NCBI GenBank assembly: GCA_011365055.1
Contig: RDOG01000001.1
Coordinates: forward strand, 310,001 to 374,000
DNA length: 64,000 bases
From: Promethearchaeota archaeon
GTDB lineage: Archaea; Asgardarchaeota; Lokiarchaeia; Helarchaeales; RDOG01
Direction of reading: 5' to 3'
Shown piece after piece: positions 46,697 to 55,802 of the stretch; position 1 is the first letter of the stretch; every line of letters starts with the position of its first letter. The translations under genes and the position numbers were made by a program. The notes under the pieces are model-generated. The model saw only the letters and a list, made by a program, of their open reading frames with translations, ran no database searches and was not told where the DNA came from.

Positions 46697-47263
46697 ATGA
46701 AGGATATTATAGAAATTAGATGGCATGGTAGAGGTGGACAAGGAGCAATTACAGCAGCTCAAATATTGGCTGAAGCAGCAAGCATGTATGAAGATAAGTG
46801 GGTTACAGCAAGCCCCTCATTTGGTGCAGAAAGAAGAGGAGCACCAGTTATCGCTTCCACCAGAATCTCAAATTCAAAAATTAGGATTCGATCACAAATA
46901 GAAAATCCAGATATCGTAATAGTCTTGGATCCGACGTTGGTTAAAGATGTAGATATAACAGCAGGACTTAAAGATGATGGAATAATTATTATTAATTCGC
47001 CTAAAGCACCTGAAGAATATAAATTCAGCAAAAAATATAAAGTATTTACGTGCGATTGCACTAAAATTGCATTAGATTTACAATTACTCGCAGCAGGTCA
47101 AGTTGTATTAAACACACCTATTTTAGGATCCTTAATTAAAGCTAAAGAGTTAGTCAAAATTGAGAATGTAAAAGTAGTAATTCAAGAACACTTTCCTAAA
47201 GATGGAGGAAAAAATGCAAATGCGGCTCAACAAGCATATGAACATACAATGGGAGGATCATAA
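46697..47263 (+). CDS. porG: 2-oxoacid:ferredoxin oxidoreductase, gamma subunit
   Basis: The 188-residue subunit opens with EIRWHGRGGQGAITAAQILAEA, the family signature, and carries ASPSFGAERRGAPV. It is the catalytic domain that helps form the CoA and thiamine-diphosphate site. It is the first gene of a four-gene operon. ATG 46697 is chosen; the protein length matches separate gamma subunits of archaeal enzymes. The substrate could be pyruvate or a branched 2-oxoacid. Confidence 0.93.
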   Translation: MKDIIEIRWHGRGGQGAITAAQILAEAASMYEDKWVTASPSFGAERRGAPVIASTRISNSKIRIRSQIENPDIVIVLDPTLVKDVDITAGLKDDGIIIINSPKAPEEYKFSKKYKVFTCDCTKIALDLQLLAAGQVVLNTPILGSLIKAKELVKIENVKVVIQEHFPKDGGKNANAAQQAYEHTMGGS

Positions 47264-47265
47264 AG

Positions 47266-47580
47266 ATGAATAGAGAAGAATTGAAGAAGATGAAGCGTCC
47301 ATTATCTTCTGTTTCACGACCTATAAAAGGAGAGGCAGGAAAGACAGGAAATTGGAGGACTTTGAGACCAATTCTAATTAAAGAAAAATGTGTCATGGTT
47401 AGAAAAGGAGAGATGAATTGCTTGAGATGTTGGATGTATTGTCCAGAAGCTTGTATTAAAAAAGCAATTCCACCAGAAATTGATTACGAATATTGTAAAG
47501 GATGCGGTATCTGCGCAGAAGAATGTCCTTCAAAAGCTATTCAAATGGATGAAGAAGCAAAATACAAGGAGGTTGAATAG
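47266..47580 (+). CDS. porD: 2-oxoacid:ferredoxin oxidoreductase, delta subunit (2[4Fe-4S] ferredoxin)
   Basis: The 104-residue subunit has CLRCWMYCPEAC and CKGCGICAEECPSKAI, the two 4Fe-4S cluster sites that carry electrons from the thiamine-diphosphate centre to ferredoxin. The ATG follows GGAGG at nine bases and starts two bases after the gamma-subunit stop. Its stop is one base before the alpha subunit start. Confidence 0.93.
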   Translation: MNREELKKMKRPLSSVSRPIKGEAGKTGNWRTLRPILIKEKCVMVRKGEMNCLRCWMYCPEACIKKAIPPEIDYEYCKGCGICAEECPSKAIQMDEEAKYKEVE

Positions 47581-47581
47581 C

Positions 47582-48817
47582 TTGTCTAAAAAAGTTATTT
47601 TGAATGGAAATCATGCAGCAGCTCATGCATGCAGACAAGTAAGGGTTCAAGTTGTTGCAGCATACCCTATTACACCACAAAGCCCGGTAACAGAGAAAAT
47701 CTCGGAGTTCGTTGGTGATGGATTAATGAATGCAGAATATGTTACTGTAGAATCAGAACACAGTGCAATAACCGTCTGCATTGCTGCGAGTACAGTTGGT
47801 GCGAGGGTATTTACTGCAAGTTCGGCAAATGGTTTAGCATTGATGCACGAACAAATTCATTGGGCTGCTGGTGCAAGATTACCTATCGTTTTAGCATGTG
47901 TAAATAGGGCAGTGGCTGCACCTTGGAATGTTTGGACTGATGAACAAGATTCAATCTCTCAACGGGATACTGGGTGGATTCAAGTTTATTGTGAAGATAA
48001 TCAAGAAATTTATGATACAATAATACAAGCATACAAACTAGCTGAAAAGATTTATGCCCCAGTTATGGTTTGTTATGATGGATACGTACTTTCCCATACA
48101 CTGATGCCACTTTTTATTGAAGATCAGAAAAAGATAGATGAATTTCTTCCGCCTTACAAACCTCATACGAAACTAGATCCTGATGATCCTACAGCTATTA
48201 ACTTAGTGACTTTTCCTTGGATTAGACATGATCCTGATAAGCCAGGGATTGAAAGATTCGGAGGTTATCCAGAAATAAGGTTTGGGCTTCAAGAAACTTT
48301 ATTGGCAGTACCAGACGAATTTCAAAAAATTGATGATGAATTTGGAGAAAAATTTGGGAGAAAATATGGTATTTATAAAGAATATCTTTGTGATAATGCA
48401 GAATATATAATATTAGCATTAGGAACTTTAGCTTCTGAGGCTCAAGTTTCTGTAGATTTATTAAGAGATGAAGGTTATAAAGTTGGAGTACTTAGTCTGA
48501 AACTCTATAGACCATTTCCTAAAAATCAAATGATTAATTTCGTCAAAAATCATGATAAGGTTAAAGCATACGCTGTTTTTGATAGGAATTTAAGCTATGG
48601 TTATGAAGGGGCGGTTTGTAGTGATTTTAAAGCAGCACTTTTTACAGGTAATGTTTTCAAACCAGTCCATAATTATTTAGCAGGTATCGGTGGTAGAGAC
48701 GTTACATACATGCAAATTAAAGATGCGATATTAAAAACGATAACACAAGTAGAAGATGGAAAAATGGAAAAAGAACAAGAATGGATTAACGTGTTTATCG
48801 AGGGGGCAGAGAAATGA
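47582..48817 (+). CDS. porA: 2-oxoacid:ferredoxin oxidoreductase, alpha subunit
   Basis: The 411-residue subunit begins at TTG 47582, nine bases after AGGAGG, rather than at a farther upstream codon inside porD. It shows AAYPITPQSPVTEKISEFV and VTVESEHSAITVCIAAS, the domain that binds the pyrophosphate part of TPP, and a domain with the GTLASEAQ and RPFPK motifs. It forms the alpha-beta core. Length fits pyruvate or 2-ketoisovalerate oxidoreductases. Confidence 0.93.
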   Translation: MSKKVILNGNHAAAHACRQVRVQVVAAYPITPQSPVTEKISEFVGDGLMNAEYVTVESEHSAITVCIAASTVGARVFTASSANGLALMHEQIHWAAGARLPIVLACVNRAVAAPWNVWTDEQDSISQRDTGWIQVYCEDNQEIYDTIIQAYKLAEKIYAPVMVCYDGYVLSHTLMPLFIEDQKKIDEFLPPYKPHTKLDPDDPTAINLVTFPWIRHDPDKPGIERFGGYPEIRFGLQETLLAVPDEFQKIDDEFGEKFGRKYGIYKEYLCDNAEYIILALGTLASEAQVSVDLLRDEGYKVGVLSLKLYRPFPKNQMINFVKNHDKVKAYAVFDRNLSYGYEGAVCSDFKAALFTGNVFKPVHNYLAGIGGRDVTYMQIKDAILKTITQVEDGKMEKEQEWINVFIEGAEK

Positions 48818-49722
48818 GCAGTGATAAAGTTAATGTTAATAATATACCGGAAGAAGAATATATTTTACCGGGAACTCGTGCTTGTGCGGGTTGTTCTCTT
48901 TCAATTGCATATAGATTTGCATTAAAAGCTTTAGGGAAAAATACAATTGTTACGGTACCTGCTAGTTGTAGTACGGTTCTTCATGGGATGTATCCAGTTT
49001 CTGCAGTCAGAATTCCTATGTTAAATACCGCATTCGAAACCACAGGTGCATCCGCAAGTGGGATTCGAGCGGCATTAAATGTACTCGGAAAAAAGAACAT
49101 TACAGTTCTTGGGTGGGCAGGTGATGGCGGAACTGCCGATATTGGAATACAAGCACTTTCTGGAGCTGCTGAAAGAAATACGGATATGATATATGCTTGT
49201 TATGATAATGAATTTTATTCTAATACTGGTGGTCAACGAAGCAGCTCAACACCTTTTGGTGCATTTACAACAACCACGCCAAAAGGTAAAAGAAAAAGAA
49301 GAAAAAACATGCCTGCCATCATGGCAGCTCACGGAATTCCTTACGTTGCTACAGCAAGTTCCTCATTTCCTTTAGATTTATATGAAAAGTTCAAAAAGGC
49401 AAAGGAACAATATAAGGGAGACACGCGATACATACATATTCAAGCACCATGTGCACCAGGTCATGGATTTGACACATCTAAAACAATAAAAATTGGGAGA
49501 TTAGCAGTAGAAACAGGAATTTGGACATTATATGAAATTATAAATGGTAAATTCATTTTATCTCCTGAAAGTGAAAAAATTGTATCGAATAAGAAAAAAA
49601 GAAAGCCAGTAAGTGAATATTATAAAACTCAGAAAAGATTTAGATTCATGACAGATGAAGATATTCGCCAAGTTCAAAAAGATATTGATTTACTTTATGA
49701 AGATTATAAGAAATTTTTATAA
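48814..49722 (+). CDS. porB: 2-oxoacid:ferredoxin oxidoreductase, beta subunit
   Basis: The 302-residue subunit binds thiamine diphosphate: GDGGTADIG, then DNEFYSNTGGQRSS, with four cysteines near the N-terminus (CAGC and VPASC) and one later that may hold the proximal 4Fe-4S cluster. The ATG overlaps the alpha-subunit stop (ATGA), so the two are coupled. The gamma-delta-alpha-beta operon is complete; it oxidises a 2-oxoacid to acyl-CoA, CO2 and reduced ferredoxin. Confidence 0.94.
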   Translation: MSSDKVNVNNIPEEEYILPGTRACAGCSLSIAYRFALKALGKNTIVTVPASCSTVLHGMYPVSAVRIPMLNTAFETTGASASGIRAALNVLGKKNITVLGWAGDGGTADIGIQALSGAAERNTDMIYACYDNEFYSNTGGQRSSSTPFGAFTTTTPKGKRKRRKNMPAIMAAHGIPYVATASSSFPLDLYEKFKKAKEQYKGDTRYIHIQAPCAPGHGFDTSKTIKIGRLAVETGIWTLYEIINGKFILSPESEKIVSNKKKRKPVSEYYKTQKRFRFMTDEDIRQVQKDIDLLYEDYKKFL

Positions 49723-49725
49723 TTT

Positions 49726-51156
49726 TTATTTTGATTTTAATTCTTTCCAATTTTTTATAACAATAATAAAAATTGGTGATAACATACCTATTAGTAAGCT
49801 AAATTGAAATAATAAAAATAAAACTGAATGTTGAACAAATAACATGTTATTGATTAATGTTGAGGAGTTGAATAACGTTTCAAGGGATGCGAAGAAGATT
49901 AAGAAAATAAAGGCCAAGAAAATATAGTAGGGATAATCATTTTTACTTAATTTACCAAAATAATAAGTCTTATCACCTTTTAAAAAGAATTCTAGATGTA
50001 AACCAACATACGAGATAATAATAAAAATAAAGGAATAAATAATATTAATAAGAGGAAATGAAAAAAATATTTTTAAATAGGTAAAAATTGCTGAAATAAG
50101 CATTATAACGATTCTATATCGATAATCTAATTTTTCTTCCTTTTTAAAATAAATAACTATATTATCAATACCGATGATAAATAAAAATCCTAAAATGAAA
50201 CCAGATAGAATTCCATAATAAATAAAAGGCCAAATGTCTTGGATAAACAAAAGAATTATCATCCAAATGAAATAAGGAACAATAATGAAAATAAATCCAA
50301 TTAAAATTTGATTTATCATGGAACTTTTATGATTATTCAAGATTTTTTTTAGTAAAATATAGAAAACCGCGTTTAAGACGAATGCAGGAAATACTAGCGA
50401 GAGTTTGTTAAATATTTCATAAAACAATAAATGATTATATTGTAAAAATACGGGATTAATAAAAGTATTTGCAATTAAAGTACAGGAAATTGTAATGAAA
50501 AATACTTGAAATGTTTGAATGAATGCTTTAGGAGATTTATGATGTTCCCAATTAAATTTTTTCTTTCGATTTATAAAAGAAAAAATTGAACCTGCAAAAA
50601 TAAATAAACCTAAGAAGATCAAAATTGAAGGAATTTCATAAGCTGGACTTGGAAATTTAGAGCCAGGAATGTAACTTTCATAAAGAATGAAGGCAAATTG
50701 AAAAATAATATGAACAATGACATAAATAAAAATTGAAACAAACCAAAATTGAATCAAAATATCCTTTAAATAAAGTTGATTAGTTCCACCACAGGTACAT
50801 TTTGCTATTTCAACATTTTTATTTAACTTTTTTGTTTGTGTAATTACATAAATTGCAATATAAATCAAATACGATAATGAAATTAAGATAAATCCTATAA
50901 TTATAAAAAAAATTAGACTAGTCGCAATAATTGTATCGAATGACATTAAACTTATTGAGATCCCTATATAAAATAAAAGAAAAGATACCATGTTCCACAT
51001 AAATAAATTTTGAATATCTTTCATATTTCTTATATTAGTGCAAGTTTCACATAAAAACTTTCCACATTTATTACAAATAAACCAATCATCAAAATTATGG
51101 CGCGTAGTATCGTGATCTTTTCCACATTTTGAACAACTTATTTTATTTTTGAAAAT
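49726..51156 (-). CDS. Membrane protein with an N-terminal zinc finger; apparent ATT start
   Basis: The first ATG (51024) begins a frame of 432 residues with about ten transmembrane helices. The same frame is open upstream for 44 more codons and encodes a cysteine-rich segment: C8, C11, C28, C31, C36 and C39 with the order CSKC...CNKC-KFLCETC, and histidines between. No ATG, GTG or TTG occurs before C8. An AAAGGAG ribosome binding site lies six bases before an ATT at 51156-51154. I infer that translation starts there. The gene lies directly downstream of the methyltransferase in the same reading frame, separated by one TGA. Confidence 0.6.
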   Translation of the reverse strand: MFKNKISCSKCGKDHDTTRHNFDDWFICNKCGKFLCETCTNIRNMKDIQNLFMWNMVSFLLFYIGISISLMSFDTIIATSLIFFIIIGFILISLSYLIYIAIYVITQTKKLNKNVEIAKCTCGGTNQLYLKDILIQFWFVSIFIYVIVHIIFQFAFILYESYIPGSKFPSPAYEIPSILIFLGLFIFAGSIFSFINRKKKFNWEHHKSPKAFIQTFQVFFITISCTLIANTFINPVFLQYNHLLFYEIFNKLSLVFPAFVLNAVFYILLKKILNNHKSSMINQILIGFIFIIVPYFIWMIILLFIQDIWPFIYYGILSGFILGFLFIIGIDNIVIYFKKEEKLDYRYRIVIMLISAIFTYLKIFFSFPLINIIYSFIFIIISYVGLHLEFFLKGDKTYYFGKLSKNDYPYYIFLAFIFLIFFASLETLFNSSTLINNMLFVQHSVLFLLFQFSLLIGMLSPIFIIVIKNWKELKSK

Positions 51157-51168
51157 TGACCGCTCCTT

Positions 51169-53475
51169 TCATTCCATTTCAATTATTTTTATCAATTCGT
51201 TATTTAAAATAGTATTAATTAAATTAAGATATATAGGATCGTTTGATAATTTATTTAAAAATTTACTAATTAAATTCGTTTTTTCAACAGAAAATCTATC
51301 CCCAATACAATTTATTTCATTAATCCACATATTATAAGAATCATTTAAATGGTTTGCTAAATTTAATCCAACAATACTTTTAAAATATAATTCATAAACC
51401 AAAAGATCTAATATTTTTTTTGAATTTGCTATCAAATTTGAACATTTTTTTTCTTCAAATGATTCTAAATTGTAAATAATCTTAGAAAATAAACAAATTA
51501 AAGTGTCTTCTCCATTTATTATGGGTAGAAAATAATTTTTCAATTTTGCAGGTTCAAACCTTCTAGAAACACCATGATATGAAAATCCAAAATTTTTATA
51601 CCAAAAATTTGCTAAACGAGAATTAAATATCCCAAGTAAATAAAAATAGGATAGATTTTTAGAAATAATTATAGAATTAGTTCCCTTTATAATGGATTTA
51701 TTAAAATCCAATGCAAATCTATTCTTAGAGGAGACTCGTGGTGAAATTATTTTTGGAACTTCGGTTTTATAAAGATGGAGATTTCTAACATTTGGAAATT
51801 CCCACCAGAGTTTCCTATTGTTTTTAATGCTTTTACTTCTTAAAAGTCTATATATATTTGGATATGTAGTTTTGAATTCAGATTCATTATTAAATTCATT
51901 ATTAAGAACTATCCAAAATCTTTTTGGATCTGCTAAATAATATTCTTTAATTTCATTTGAATTAAGTATGACAGGGTGTACATGCTTCATTTCACCTTCA
52001 GTTAATTTCTCCATTTCATGTGAAAAAAAAGTAAAATAATTAAGTGCTTCCTTCATTGGGGGTTGAAAACCTGATTTCACTAAAAAATGGTTAGTATCAG
52101 ATAAATAAATTAAGTCTTTATTTGATATAATTTCATTTTTCACTGCTTTTAATCGTTCATCAAGAAAAATCCAAGGTTTAAATAAAAGATTTAGAGAAAA
52201 TATCCGTTTTTTATTTAATTCTATTATATTATTAGAAAGATCAATTTCAATATTTGAATACGAGATAGTTGGGAGCTTATTCTTTTGTCTTATAAATAAA
52301 ATCAAGGAATTTGTACCAATATAGGATTGATTAATTTTAAATATTTTCGTTTGATCAGTAAATTGTTCAATTTCGATATCCCTATTTTGCATGATAATGA
52401 AATCTCTTATTTTTTTTGCTTTTTCATGATTAAGCCATTCTGTTGGTATAATATATCCCAAATTTCCATTTTTTTTAAGGCGATTTAAAGAAAAAATTAA
52501 GAAAAACAAATATAAATTGGGTTGTGTATCTTCATGAGATGGTCTGAAATCAAATTTACACCCCATATATGAGCCATTTTCGAAGATTTTTCTGTATTGT
52601 TTAATATGGCTCCAAGACACATAGGGAGGATTTCCAACAATTAAATCAAATTTTGGCATTTTATTTTCAATTTCATCATTATTTAAAATAAAAATATTAA
52701 TATTTTTTATTTTTTTATCCAATTGATTCTTAAATTTCTCATAACTCATTATGAATTTCTCATTATTCTTTGAAATTAATGAAAAAAAACAAATTTTCAA
52801 GATATTTAAAGCAAAAGCATCAATATCATAGCCATTAATGTTATTTAAAATGATAAATAAATCCAAATTGTCGATTAACGGATATTTTGTGCATATTTTT
52901 TCATAAATTCCTTGTTCTTTAAATGATTTAATATGATTTATATAGGAATTTTTTAGTATTTTCAAAGATGAAAATAAAAACACGCCAGTTCCACAAGATA
53001 AATCTCCAAGCTTGTATTTTATTAAATTATCAAAGGATAAATCCTTTATTTGTTTTTCAAGAGTATTAGTTAGGATCCTATCAACAATATTAGATGGCGT
53101 ATAAACTATTCCCTCTTTAATTTTTTCTAAATCCATGGAAACTCTTTCCTTCAAGAGTTGATTTAGATAATATTCATTTATCAAAGAGAAATCAGAATAT
53201 TTTTTAATTAAATTTGTTATAATTTCATTTATTAGAGAAATTTGAGTTTCAGTAAACAATTGACGTGAATACTTATCAAAATAAGTGCTATTCACATCGA
53301 TTTCAATCTCAATTTTTTTAAGGAGAAAACAAATTATTAGATTTTCAATATATTTTGGCAATGTTCGTTTAAGATTTTCAGATAAGGGAAAATATTTTTT
53401 CTTTTTAGTTATAAATTCTTTGAAATCTGTTTTTAATTTATTTAGGTTGAAAATAGGTTCCACGGAAATTTTCAA
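51169..53475 (-). CDS. Adenine-specific DNA methyltransferase (type IIG/TaqI-like)
   Basis: The 768-residue protein has the SAM-binding motif DLSCGTG at about 158-164 and the catalytic NPPY at 282-285 (N6-adenine methyltransferase), preceded by GIVYTPSNIVDRIL, usual in type IIG enzymes. The C-terminal half resembles TaqI-type target recognition domains (KSGFQPPMKEALN, NRKLWWEFPN). No nuclease motif (PD-ExK or HNH) is evident at the N-terminus, so it may be an orphan modification enzyme. TTG start with GGAGG four bases upstream. No restriction gene is adjacent. Confidence 0.88.
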   Translation of the reverse strand: MKISVEPIFNLNKLKTDFKEFITKKKKYFPLSENLKRTLPKYIENLIICFLLKKIEIEIDVNSTYFDKYSRQLFTETQISLINEIITNLIKKYSDFSLINEYYLNQLLKERVSMDLEKIKEGIVYTPSNIVDRILTNTLEKQIKDLSFDNLIKYKLGDLSCGTGVFLFSSLKILKNSYINHIKSFKEQGIYEKICTKYPLIDNLDLFIILNNINGYDIDAFALNILKICFFSLISKNNEKFIMSYEKFKNQLDKKIKNINIFILNNDEIENKMPKFDLIVGNPPYVSWSHIKQYRKIFENGSYMGCKFDFRPSHEDTQPNLYLFFLIFSLNRLKKNGNLGYIIPTEWLNHEKAKKIRDFIIMQNRDIEIEQFTDQTKIFKINQSYIGTNSLILFIRQKNKLPTISYSNIEIDLSNNIIELNKKRIFSLNLLFKPWIFLDERLKAVKNEIISNKDLIYLSDTNHFLVKSGFQPPMKEALNYFTFFSHEMEKLTEGEMKHVHPVILNSNEIKEYYLADPKRFWIVLNNEFNNESEFKTTYPNIYRLLRSKSIKNNRKLWWEFPNVRNLHLYKTEVPKIISPRVSSKNRFALDFNKSIIKGTNSIIISKNLSYFYLLGIFNSRLANFWYKNFGFSYHGVSRRFEPAKLKNYFLPIINGEDTLICLFSKIIYNLESFEEKKCSNLIANSKKILDLLVYELYFKSIVGLNLANHLNDSYNMWINEINCIGDRFSVEKTNLISKFLNKLSNDPIYLNLINTILNNELIKIIEME

Positions 53476-53551
53476 AAAACCTCCATGTTATTAATGTTCT
53501 CATTACATACTAATAATCCTTAAATAATCTTAATAGAAAATAAATTTGTTT

Positions 53552-54172
53552 ATGACAGAAAATCAGATTAATACCGAGTCCCAAAATGAAGATTGGGATT
53601 TAAAGCAATCTTTAAAATACATTACTATAGCAATTGTATCGGGAATCCTAATATATATTTTAATTGATAATTTTGGACTGCTATGGATAGCGGCTCAAGG
53701 TTCAAAATTATTTTTAGATATAATAAGCATTCCAACCACCGTAAAATTCAATTATGTGGCATTTTATTCCCCATTTAACCAAATTTTTATTAGTGGTCCA
53801 GGTTTTAGTTTTCAAATAATTAATGCTTGTGCAGCAATCGAAGGTTTAGCACTCATATCTGCGTTAATTATAGCAACTCCTACATCAATTAAGAAGAAAA
53901 TTTTTGCATTTGCATTCTTTATACCAGCTTTATTGCTAGCAAACTTTTTTAGGATAGCATTGACTGTTGTAATGTATTTAAATGGATTTTCTATATTTAT
54001 TGCACATGAAGTCATTGCAGCAGCTTTAACAATTATTTTTATTTTTATTTATGTAATTATCATCAATTCATACATAATTCCGAATTTTGTGGATAGCATG
54101 ATTGATTTTGTGAGAGGTATATATAATTCCATAATGAGGAGAGGTAAAGAAGTTGAGAGTAACAATAAATAA
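53552..54172 (+). CDS. Archaeosortase/exosortase-family membrane protease
   Basis: The 206-residue protein has about five to six transmembrane helices and the exosortase catalytic trio: C93 in NACAAIEG, R134 in ANFFRIAL and H152 in IAHEVIA. Archaeosortases cut C-terminal sorting signals of cell-surface proteins and join them to a lipid. The start is ATG 53552; a TTG six bases upstream is unlikely. A TATA-like element lies about 27 bases upstream, so the transcript may lack a leader. Its end overlaps the macro-domain gene by 20 bases. No PGF-type substrate protein is seen in the window. Confidence 0.85.
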   Translation: MTENQINTESQNEDWDLKQSLKYITIAIVSGILIYILIDNFGLLWIAAQGSKLFLDIISIPTTVKFNYVAFYSPFNQIFISGPGFSFQIINACAAIEGLALISALIIATPTSIKKKIFAFAFFIPALLLANFFRIALTVVMYLNGFSIFIAHEVIAAALTIIFIFIYVIIINSYIIPNFVDSMIDFVRGIYNSIMRRGKEVESNNK

Positions 54173-54680
54173 ATCAATAATAGAAATATTAGATGGTGAC
54201 ATAACAGAACAATCTACTGATGCAATCGTTAATGCTGCAAATGAAAATCTAATTTTAGGGGGAGGCGTTGCAGGTGCAATAAGAAATAAAGGTGGACCAA
54301 AAATTCAAGAGGAATGTAATAAAATTGGGGGCACATTTGTAGGAGGTGCAGTAATCACGACAGGAGGGAATTTAAAGGCTCGGCACGTTATACATGCAGT
54401 TGGACCGAGAATGGGAGAAGGAAATGAGGAGGAAAAACTTAAAAATGCAACTTTAAATAGCTTGAAAGTTTTAGAGAATAATTTGCTAAAGAATATAGCA
54501 TTTCCAGCGATAAGTACTGGTATTTTTGGATTCCCAATTGATAGATGTTCAGAAATCATGTTAAATACAACTATAAATTATTTAAAATCAGATACAAAAA
54601 TTGAAAAGGTTGTTTTCGTGCTTTGGGGACAAGAAGCATATAAAATATTTGAGTCTACGTTAAAAAAATTGACTAAATAA
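54153..54680 (+). CDS. Macro-domain protein (ADP-ribose binding/hydrolase)
   Basis: The 175-residue protein is a single macro domain: DAIVNAANENLILGGGVAGAIR with its glycine loop, RHVIHAVGP, and SLKVLENN before ISTGIFGFP. Macro domains bind ADP-ribose or remove it from proteins, RNA or metabolites such as O-acetyl-ADP-ribose. The TTG start has a GAGGT element about seven bases upstream and overlaps the archaeosortase gene, so the two genes are coupled in translation, an unusual pairing. Confidence 0.93.
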   Translation: MRVTINKSIIEILDGDITEQSTDAIVNAANENLILGGGVAGAIRNKGGPKIQEECNKIGGTFVGGAVITTGGNLKARHVIHAVGPRMGEGNEEEKLKNATLNSLKVLENNLLKNIAFPAISTGIFGFPIDRCSEIMLNTTINYLKSDTKIEKVVFVLWGQEAYKIFESTLKKLTK

Positions 54681-55796
54681 TTAAAAATCAATAAATATTT
54701 CTTTTTTGTCTCTAGAAGACTTATAGGCGGCCTCTATTATTTGATGGGCTCTCAATCCGATTTGTAGATCAGGATATGGATTTTCTTCTTTAATTAAAGA
54801 TTCTATGAACGCTAAATTTTCGAAGAAATACGCACCGAACGAGAATTTCGTCAGAGGTAATTGTAGTTTTTCAAAATATTTTGAAATGATATTTTCGGAT
54901 TTTATTTTCTTTTTTTTCTTTTTTAGATAATATAAAAAGGAATTAAAGTTAATTAATTGATAACCGTCTAAAATTATACATCCATTCTCAAAAAATATTT
55001 CAATTCTCCTTTCATCTCGAGGTATTCTATGCCAGAAGCTCGATAAACTTCCTGAAACCCCGTCTCCATATTCAAGATTAACTATAGCAGAATCTTCTAA
55101 TCCTTCTTTCGCTAAAGAAGATAAATATCTTATATTCGCAGAAAGCTTCGATAATTTCGTGGTATCACAGAATAAAAATTCAAGCATGTCAACATCATGA
55201 ATTGAATGTTCATAAAGACAACCTGCTCGTGCTAAGGTGGGATCTTTCCTCCATGTTGATGCGTGGGAGAACGTCCCAATAGGCCATTCTTGATCATCTC
55301 TAAATATAAAACCCAAGTTTGACCCCAATTCGTCCTTATTTTTGACAATTATATCTTTAAGCATCCAAAAGAAAGGGCAATGCCTTAAAACTAAACCTAC
55401 TTGACAAAATACCCCATTTTTTTTCTGAATAGTCATCATTTCCTTTATATCATCCAGCTCAAACGCAAGAGGTTTCTCAATAAAAATACTTTTTTTTGCT
55501 TCTGCAGCTTTAATAAATAGATCTTTATGAAATTTTGTCGGAGTTGTAATGTAAAGAACGTTTATCTTTTCATTTTTAATTAATTTTTCTGGATTCGTTG
55601 TGTATATTTCTGCATTATAGATATCTTTCGTTTTAAATTGATGGATTTTATCTGAATTTATATCACACATACCAGAAATCTTCATCCTAATACCATATTT
55701 ATTAAAAAGGAGTTTACTTTCAATTATTTCCTTTAATGAAATTAAATGTGCAATAGCTATGCTTCCCGTTCCAATAATACCAATATTAAAATCCAT
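54681..55796 (-). CDS. Gfo/Idh/MocA-family oxidoreductase
   Basis: The 371-residue protein begins IGIIGTGSIAIAHL, a Rossmann GxGxxA motif for NAD(P), followed by LYITTPTKFH and the catalytic-site EKPLAFELDDIKEM motif, with a later HSIHDVDMLEFL. These enzymes oxidise or reduce sugars, inositol or related alcohols. It starts six bases after the end of the ferredoxin gene on the same strand, so they form an operon. The substrate is unknown. Confidence 0.9.
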   Translation of the reverse strand: MDFNIGIIGTGSIAIAHLISLKEIIESKLLFNKYGIRMKISGMCDINSDKIHQFKTKDIYNAEIYTTNPEKLIKNEKINVLYITTPTKFHKDLFIKAAEAKKSIFIEKPLAFELDDIKEMMTIQKKNGVFCQVGLVLRHCPFFWMLKDIIVKNKDELGSNLGFIFRDDQEWPIGTFSHASTWRKDPTLARAGCLYEHSIHDVDMLEFLFCDTTKLSKLSANIRYLSSLAKEGLEDSAIVNLEYGDGVSGSLSSFWHRIPRDERRIEIFFENGCIILDGYQLINFNSFLYYLKKKKKKIKSENIISKYFEKLQLPLTKFSFGAYFFENLAFIESLIKEENPYPDLQIGLRAHQIIEAAYKSSRDKKEIFIDF

Positions 55797-55802
55797 TTCT
55801 TT

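Noticed and set aside
51157..51171. Stop-codon readthrough joining the methyltransferase to the membrane protein
   Set aside because: The frames are continuous across one TGA, but the good ribosome binding site before ATT makes separate initiation more likely. It stays a possibility in the finding above.
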